Positions 58,085 to 64,000 of a stretch of 64,000 nucleotides of DNA are shown here, in pieces. The DNA is from Papio anubis (taxonomy: Eukaryota > Chordata > Mammalia > Primates > Cercopithecidae). The DNA lies in assembly GCF_008728515.1 (NCBI RefSeq), contig NC_044996.1, forward strand, positions 106,975,467 to 107,039,466, written 5' to 3'. A program made the translations under genes and the position numbers. Below the pieces are notes generated by a model that made no database searches, was not told the DNA's origin, and saw only the letters and a list, made by a program, of their open reading frames with translations. Positions within the stretch are counted from its first letter, which is position 1. The number at the start of each line of letters is the position of its first letter.

Positions 58085-58695
58085 TTGGTCTGGCAAAGAG
58101 CCTGTTTCAGTTACTATGGCTGTGTAACAAATCACCCCAAAACTTGGTAGCTTGAAATAATGACAACATTAATTTTGCTCATAAATTTGTAATTTGAGCA
58201 AGACTCAGTGGAATGGCTCATCTCTCTGTTCCATATGGCATTGTGGTTTTTTTGTTTGTTTTGTTTTTGTTTTTGTTTTTGTTTTTTTTGGAGGGGAAGG
58301 GATGCCTAAAGACTGGGGGCAGAAATCATCTGAAAACTCACTAACTTACATGTTTAGTGATCGATGCTGACTGATTTATGCTGAGATCATGGCTGGAAAT
58401 GTCAACTGGGACATCTCCATGTGACCTCTCCATATAGGTTAGGCTTCCTCATAACATGGAGTCAATGATGAGAGTCTCCAGAAAGATAGAGAGCCCAGTG
58501 AAAATTAATCATGTTTATGAGCTAGCCTCGGAAGTCATGCAATGTCACTTCTGCCACAGTCTCAGTCCTGTCCAGATTTAAGGGGAGTAAATGTAGACTC
58601 TTGATATAGGAGTGTTAACATCACAATGTAAGGTGATCGTGCTGGAAGGGATATATTGTGGCCATCTTTGGCAAATACAATTTAGTACAGGGCTG
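58085..58695 (-). mobile_element. LTR-type repeat, recurring family, copy 3
   Basis: TTACTATGGCTGTGTAACAA, ATCACCCCAAAACTTGGTAG, then CAACTGGGACATCTCCATGT, CTCGGAAGTCATGCAATGTC and CATCTTTGGCAAATA: same family and orientation as at 7240 and 34692. A (GTTTTT)n insertion sits at 58248-58290. Confidence 0.6.
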
Positions 58696-60087
58696 ACATA
58701 GAATAAATAATATACAATTTTAATAAATGAAAGGAGAGAGAGGGAGAGTGACTAACTAAGTATATGCTTTGTTACCTCTTTTTGCACCACCCTTACCCTC
58801 ATCTTTGCCCTGCTGGGTAAATACCTTCAGTTTCATTTTGAAAACCTGGTTCTCAGAAATATGTTAACACTTCTCTCCCTAGATTATATAGTGACTGTTA
58901 TGGTGGCTTTGGAATGTGTCAACTTGGCAAGGCTCAACTACGTTTTTAAGATATCCCCTTCCTATATGTTGCTGGTTAAAGTGGGCCACAAGAGAAATTC
59001 TTATGTAAGATTAGGATAGCAGAAGAGAACAACAGCCATTTTGTAACTCCCACATCGTCACTGATCTGCTAACTGTCCTCATTGGAGAGAGTCAGCAGCT
59101 GGGCTTTAACTGCTCCACTCTCCCCTGACTCCTCTTTCCGATGCTTCTACTTCTGCGTAAGGTGTGTGGGTTTAGCCCTGTGATGAAGGCTCCCCAGCTT
59201 CTACAAAACAATCATACTATTCGGTCCGTGCAAAGGTAATTGCAGTTTTTTTTGCCATTTCTTTCAATGCTAAGGTCAGAGTCAACAAGAACTGTCACAG
59301 GTTTCAGCCCATCCTTGTCTTCAGCTTGTGCTTGTGGGTTCCAGCTTACTGTTGCTTTCCCTCATTTCATAGCCATCTTCCCTTCCCCAACTGCCTGCCC
59401 TGTGGACTTTAAGCTCCAGCATCACAAGTGGCAAAGACAACCTTACTCAGACTACTTAACCAACTTCCACCAATTGTGTAAGGTTAAATCTGTTTGTGTG
59501 TGTGTACCTGTGTGTAGTGGTTTTCTTTCTCTGATTGAACCCTAGATGATACAGATGGCATCAGAAGTCCCCAGATCAAGTATTAAACTACATGTGAATT
59601 AATTTTAAGCAGCTTTATTGAGGTCTAACTGGTATACATACATGTTGATTTTTTTTCATTCATCCCACATTCAATATATATTTAAACCTCTACTATATCT
59701 CTATTCATATAGTCTTCATTTTCAATAAGACAGTTTCTTTAAAAGTGGGACAAAGTGTGATTTAACTTTTGATATTTTTGAAAGATCTGTTAAATAAATA
59801 GATGCGAAAATATTTTTTTGTGGGAAACTCAACCCCATTTTTCTGTGGTGGAAAAGAGATGTAAGTATTCAAGACTTTTCAGGAATAATTTTGTTTTATT
59901 TGGGGACTTTTAAAGGCCAGATGAAATGCTGGGATTTCAAGCTGTGAAATAGATGTTTTGGTTTTAGGCAGGGGAGGAGGAGGAATATTTATGTACATGC
60001 TGTTGTTTAGCTTTCACGTATGCTGTGTCTTTGTAGCACCTCCTGAGGAGCTGGAGAGAGGAAAACAATGAGACAACAAAGACCCTC

Positions 60088-60089
<2 letters not shown>
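58696..60089. other. Intergenic DNA with an old repeat and half a MADE1
   Basis: 58905-59215 (GAATGTGTCAACTTGGCAAG; GATATCCCCTTCCTATATGT) belongs to a repeat class I cannot name. A truncated MADE1 lies at 59219-59271. No gene. Confidence 0.4.
59219..59271 (+). mobile_element. Half of a MADE1 mariner MITE
   Basis: TATTCGGTCCGTGCAAAGGT followed by AATTGCAGTTTTTTTTGCCA and TTTCTTTCAATG matches the first arm of MADE1. The second inverted arm is missing, so no hairpin of the mir-548 kind can form. Confidence 0.7.

Positions 60090-60135
<46 letters not shown>
60090..60135. repeat. (CA)23 microsatellite
   Basis: About 46 bp of uninterrupted CA, the longest dinucleotide tract in the window and a likely polymorphic marker. 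Confidence 0.97.
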
Positions 60136-60136
<1 letters not shown>

Positions 60137-60425
60137 CCATTCCTGGGTATTCTTTACTCTCTGGCTCTGAGGAAGGGGAATTGAGTTGATTTGGTAATTT
60201 ATCCGAAATAGTCTCCATCAAACCATCTCATGATAGTCTTACTGACAAAGGCTACTTAACTGCTTTTAAACCGCATAAATCACAATTTAAAATCTGTTTC
60301 ACAGAGGGAAACATTACTGTGACTCATTTTTCCTTGAAGATGGATAAGCAGCAGCTCATGCATTTTTAGAGAGTTCATATTTCTGGGGAGCTACATCTAT
60401 TTTGCAATTTAAAGATTTCATTTTC

Positions 60426-60718
60426 GGCTGGGCACAGTGGCTCACGCCTGTAATCCCAGCACTTTGGGAGGCCAAGGCGGGGGGATTACTTGAGGTCAGG
60501 AGTTCGAGACCAGCCTGGCTAACATGGTGAAACCCCGTCTCTATTAAAAATTCAAAAGTTAGCTGGGCATGGTGGTGCACGCCTGTGGTCCCAGCTATCT
60601 GGGAGGCTGAGACAGGAGAATTGTTGGAATTGGGAAGGTGGAAATTATGGTAAGCTGATATCATGCCACTGCACTCCAGCCCAGGTGACAGAGCGAGACT
60701 CCATCTCAAAAAAAAAAA
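60426..60718 (+). mobile_element. Alu SINE (AluS-like)
   Basis: GGCTGGGCACAGTGGCTCAC to poly(A). Flanked by a perfect 15-bp duplication AAAGATTTCATTTTC (60411-60425 and 60719-60733). Confidence 0.96.
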
Positions 60719-60733
60719 AAAGATTTCATTTTC

Positions 60734-61239
60734 ATGACTGATATTAAAAGCCTGTAAGACCCCTTAGACTTTGTTTAATTACGTGTAATGTCCCGACTAC
60801 CTAGCATTTTTATGACGTCTAAATGTTGAAAGATTTAAAGCACATCACTTGGCCAGAGCTTCTGAGTCTTCACACATCAAAATATACAAATGAAGAAAAA
60901 ATGTATACCTAAGTTTTATCTAAATTAGACCAATGCAACTGCTACACACCTGGGACACACTGGGATGACTGTCGCAGTTGTTAATATATTTAAATACTTC
61001 CATACTGGTCTCTTGACCAAGCTCCACAACACTCCCCGTCCACCTGGCACTGAAGCCACCTCTGCTCCTCCCCCAGGACCCCACAGAACACTCTTTGACA
61101 CAGCAAATAAAAAGCTATTGCCCACCACATTGGGCTGCCTTCAGGACCCTGTGCCAACACTCAGGCGGGTCTTCAGTCCAGTACCTGTGCTATATACAGG
61201 TATTAAATATTTTGGCTATCTCTTTTATACAAATGTGGT
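60734..61239. other. Intergenic DNA, nothing recognised
   Basis: No gene or nameable repeat. A 104-codon frame at 60965 has no family resemblance. Confidence 0.4.
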
Positions 61240-61296
61240 GGAGAAGGGCCTGGCATGGAAGTTGGGAGATTTAAGTTAGAGTCCTTGATTAACCTC

Positions 61297-61640
61297 TGAT
61301 ATGGTTTGACTCCGTCTCCATTCAAATCTCAACTTGAATTGTATTCCTACATGTTGTGGGTGGGACCCAGAGGGAGGTAATTGAATCATAGGGGCTGGTC
61401 TTTCTTGTGCCAATCTCGTGATAGTGAATACGTCTCACAAGACCTGATGGGCTTATCAGGGGTTTCTACTTTTGCCTCCTCCTCATTTTCTCTTGCTGCC
61501 ACCATGTAAGAAGTGCCTTTTACCTCCCTCCATGATTCTCAGGCCTCCCCAGCCATATGGAACTGTAAGCCCAATTAAACCTCTTTTTCTTCCCAGTCTC
61601 AGGTATGTCTTTATCAGCAGCATGAAAATGGACTAATATG
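61297..61640 (+). mobile_element. THE1 LTR (ERVL-MaLR), solo, with 5-bp TSD
   Basis: TGATATGGTTTGACTCCGTC to GGACTAATATG. Flanked by ACCTC at 61292-61296 and 61641-61645. The duplication interrupts the MIR phrase at its 'aacctctctga' block, proving insertion into the MIR. The terminal CA has mutated to TG. Confidence 0.93.
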
Positions 61641-61693
61641 ACCTCTCTGAACCTCAGTTTCTCCCATTTACTTATTTATTTAAAAAATTATTT

Positions 61694-62035
61694 GGCCGGA
61701 CGTGGTGGCTCACATCTGTAATCCCAGCACTTTGGGAGACTGAAGCAGGCAGATCATTTGAGGCCAGGAATTCGAGACCAGCCTGGACAACATGGTGAAA
61801 CCCTGTCTCTACTAAAAATACAAAAATAAGCTGGGCATGGTGGCGCATGCCTGTAATCCCAGCTACTTGGGAGGCCAAAGTTCAAGAATCACTTGAATCC
61901 AGGAGGCAGAGGTGGCAATGAGCCAAGATTGCACCACTGCACTCCAGCCCAGGTGACAGAGCAAGACTCTGCCTCAAAAAAAAAAAAAGAAAAGAAAAGA
62001 AAAGAGAAGACAAAAAAGAAAGAAAAGAAAAAGAA
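61694..62035 (+). mobile_element. Alu SINE (AluS-like), in the tail of an older AluJ
   Basis: GGCCGGACGTGGTGGCTCAC to an (AAAAG)n-rich tail at 61978-62035. It sits between the left target duplication of the minus AluJ and the AluJ body. Confidence 0.93.
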
Positions 62036-62037
62036 TA

Positions 62038-62301
62038 TATTTTTTTAGAGACAGGGTCTTGCTGTGTCACCCAGGCTGATGGCAATGATCATAGCTCACT
62101 GCAGCCTCAATCTCCTGGGCTCAAGCAATCCTCCCACCTCATCCTCCTAAGTAGCTGGGACTACAGGGGGCACAACACCATGCCCAGCTAATTAAAAAAA
62201 TATATGTTTTAGTAAAGACGGAGTTTTGCTATGTCGCCCAGGCCAGTCTTGAACTCTTGGCCTCAAGTGACCCTCCCGACTTGGCTGGCATGAGCACCCA
62301 G
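62038..62301 (-). mobile_element. AluJ, minus strand
   Basis: GAGACAGGGTCTTGCTGTGT, GCAATGATCATAGCTCACTG, CTCAATCTCCTGGGCTCAAG: old J-type Alu in antisense. Its outer 17-bp duplication TCAGTTTCTCCCATTTA is at 61654-61670 and 62302-62318, enclosing the younger AluS as well. Confidence 0.9.
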
Positions 62302-62400
62302 TCAGTTTCTCCCATTTATAAAATAAGAAGTTTGGACTAGATTATATCTAATGACCCTTTGAGTTCTATTCTGGGATTCAATGATTTAGACACATCTGAA

Positions 62401-64000
62401 CATTTTTCATTTTTATCTGGAGGTTTTGGTGTCTTGCAGAGGGAAAAGAATGGCTAAAAGGAGTTGGATAACTTGTTCCAAAAAGCTGGCCAAGCAGTTG
62501 GACTTGTCAAGAAAAAAGGCAGTGGAAATAAAATAGAGAACACTGTATAAAATCCCTGCCCAACTATGCTGGGAAAACCATTTGCAATTCTGATTCTAAA
62601 ATGTCTAAAAAAAAATCATATTGGAGGTGGAAAGTTCCCAGAGAAGGGCAACTAATAGATTGGACAAACGGGCGATCTCTCTATTTGAAGACAGATGAAG
62701 ATTTGTAATACTTCTGCATAGAAAAGCAAAGTTGAGTAAGAGAGTCAAAGACTATACGTTTTCGAAAGACATAGAGGGATGATCACTGACTTACTCATCA
62801 AGCCTTTATAATCCTGCACCTGGAAAACAGCTCTTAAAGATTGAAGGGACTAAATTTAGAGTCATGATCTTCTCTGCACACTGATAGGTGTGAAGTCGGG
62901 GTGATAAACTTTTGAAACTTGTTACCCAAGAGGTACTATGAGCTGTTTACATGGATCCAAATAAGATAGATATTAGTTTATGGTGATGAATCTATAAAAT
63001 ATGCAGGGACAGTGATGTTCAGAGCACATCAGGGAAGACAGTGCTGATCTCTTCTAACCCAGTATTGCCACTCTCCAAGAGAGAATGTAGGCCAAAATGA
63101 CACCTAGGTATACTTCCAGAAGGGCAATTTGCTTTTCTCCTTTTCCCATTTTTTTGTTTTCCTTTATTTTCTTATTATTATCTCATAGAAGTAGTGAATG
63201 ATCACTTGCAACAAGAAAATTTAAACGGTTCAGAAGACTGTGAAATTAAAAGTAAATTTTTTCCCCTGCCAACATCCCTCTTCTTACAGGTAACCACAGG
63301 AAAATGTGCGTGTCCATTTTGACTTGTCAAAAAACTATGTATGATCATATATATACAGTTAATAAAATATCTTAGGTATTTTATCCACTTATTTAATTAT
63401 TTTAGTGGTTTTAGATTCCATCATGTAAATAAATCATAATTTATTTAACCAACTAATGAATACTTAGGATGTTTCCAGCATTTGCCACATTTGCAGTGTT
63501 ACAATGAACATTTTTGTGTCTTGTATATATCTTGTACCTCAGTCCACTTGTTTGTTAAGGTGGTTTCATACAATGAAGTTTCTGGGAAAAGTACTGCTAC
63601 ATTAAATTATATCACATAATACATTTTGATAAAATGGCCAAATTTTTCCACCAACTTATGCTCTGTTTATGAGTGTTCCTCTTTCCCTATGCTATCATGA
63701 TATGACAATTTCTGTATTTCCACATCTTTATGCATCTCCTCCTGGCTAAGCAAAAATGTATTCAGTTAAGTATATTACTACACTCCTAAAAGCACAGATG
63801 TTATGAGGATAGCAAAGAGATATAAATAAGCTTGGGAACTTGGAGAAATGCCATATAACAATATCTCTGTTGGCCAAATGGATACAATCACATGGAGTTT
63901 TCTGATGAATTTTATTTTCAGGTCCCCAAACAGGGTATTTGATCTGAATTTCATTTTAAAATTTTATTCTATTATACAAATCATTCATAGAAAAGAGTAA
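62401..64000. other. Intergenic DNA, possible antisense L1M text near 63400-63660
   Basis: 63400-63660 (GGTTTTAGATTCCATCATGT; TTTGCCACATTTGCAGTGTT; ACAATGAACATTTTTGTGTC) resembles decayed antisense L1M. The rest is unassigned AT-rich DNA without coding potential. Confidence 0.4.

Larger units (their letters stand above)
61240..62400 (+). mobile_element. MIR SINE, host of a nested repeat stack
   Basis: MIR text surrounds three later insertions. TTAAGTTAGAGTCCTTGATTAACCTC-type sequence precedes the THE1 LTR, CTCTGAACCTCAGTTTCTCC separates it from the Alus, and AAATAAGAAGTTTGGACTAG to GGGATTCAATGATTTA follows them. Confidence 0.75.

Noticed and set aside
60965..61279. 104-codon plus-strand frame in GC-richer DNA
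   Set aside because: No similarity recognised, no promoter features, overlaps an opposite-strand frame, and ends at the MIR/THE1 stack.
1..64000. CRISPR arrays, operons, bacterial signals, tRNA or rRNA genes
   Set aside because: None seen. The sequence is primate nuclear DNA; direct repeats are microsatellites or target-site duplications. Alus carry ancestral Pol III box traces but are not RNA genes.

Overview
This is primate nuclear DNA, almost certainly from an Old World monkey (macaque, baboon or guenon group). The evidence is dense Alu, L1, MIR, L2 and MaLR repeats, plus at least three Alu copies (17890, 41406, 56246) with the cercopithecoid AluY signature: GGCTCAAGCCTG in the head and AGATCCGGCC in the right arm. 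Only one intact protein-coding segment is visible. It is coding exon 1 of TSPAN7 (tetraspanin-7, an X-linked gene in other primates), on the minus strand at 21310-21390 inside a CpG island of about 1.3 kb.
Layout: positions 1-21309 are the 5' part of TSPAN7 intron 1, filled with MIR, L2, old L1, THE1 LTRs, hAT elements and four Alus-or-nested elements. Positions 20380-21720 are the CpG island, with the first exon, 5' UTR and promoter (NRF1-type site, GC boxes, a CGG tract; a full palindromic CRE lies just inside the intron). From 21720 to 64000 the sequence is upstream intergenic DNA with no intact gene.
The intergenic part carries several retrotransposition products. A HERV-H 3' end with LTR7 stops in R and is followed by a poly(A) tract (30421-31095, minus). 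A 3.65-kb insertion flanked by a 12-bp target-site duplication joins a 5'-truncated L1 to a 189-bp piece of JUP (plakoglobin) carrying its start codon (37034-40693, minus). A decayed UBTF processed pseudogene lies at about 46883-50048 (plus) with a pure A30 tract inside its coding region. A twin-primed L1 with an inverted 5' end is at 53769-54705. A four-layer repeat nest (MIR, THE1, AluJ, AluS) is at about 61240-62400.
The most noteworthy item is the JUP-L1 composite, which looks like one L1 reverse-transcription event that switched template from L1 RNA onto JUP RNA. Repeat family names are recalled from consensus knowledge, not from a masking run. Boundaries of old repeats are approximate.
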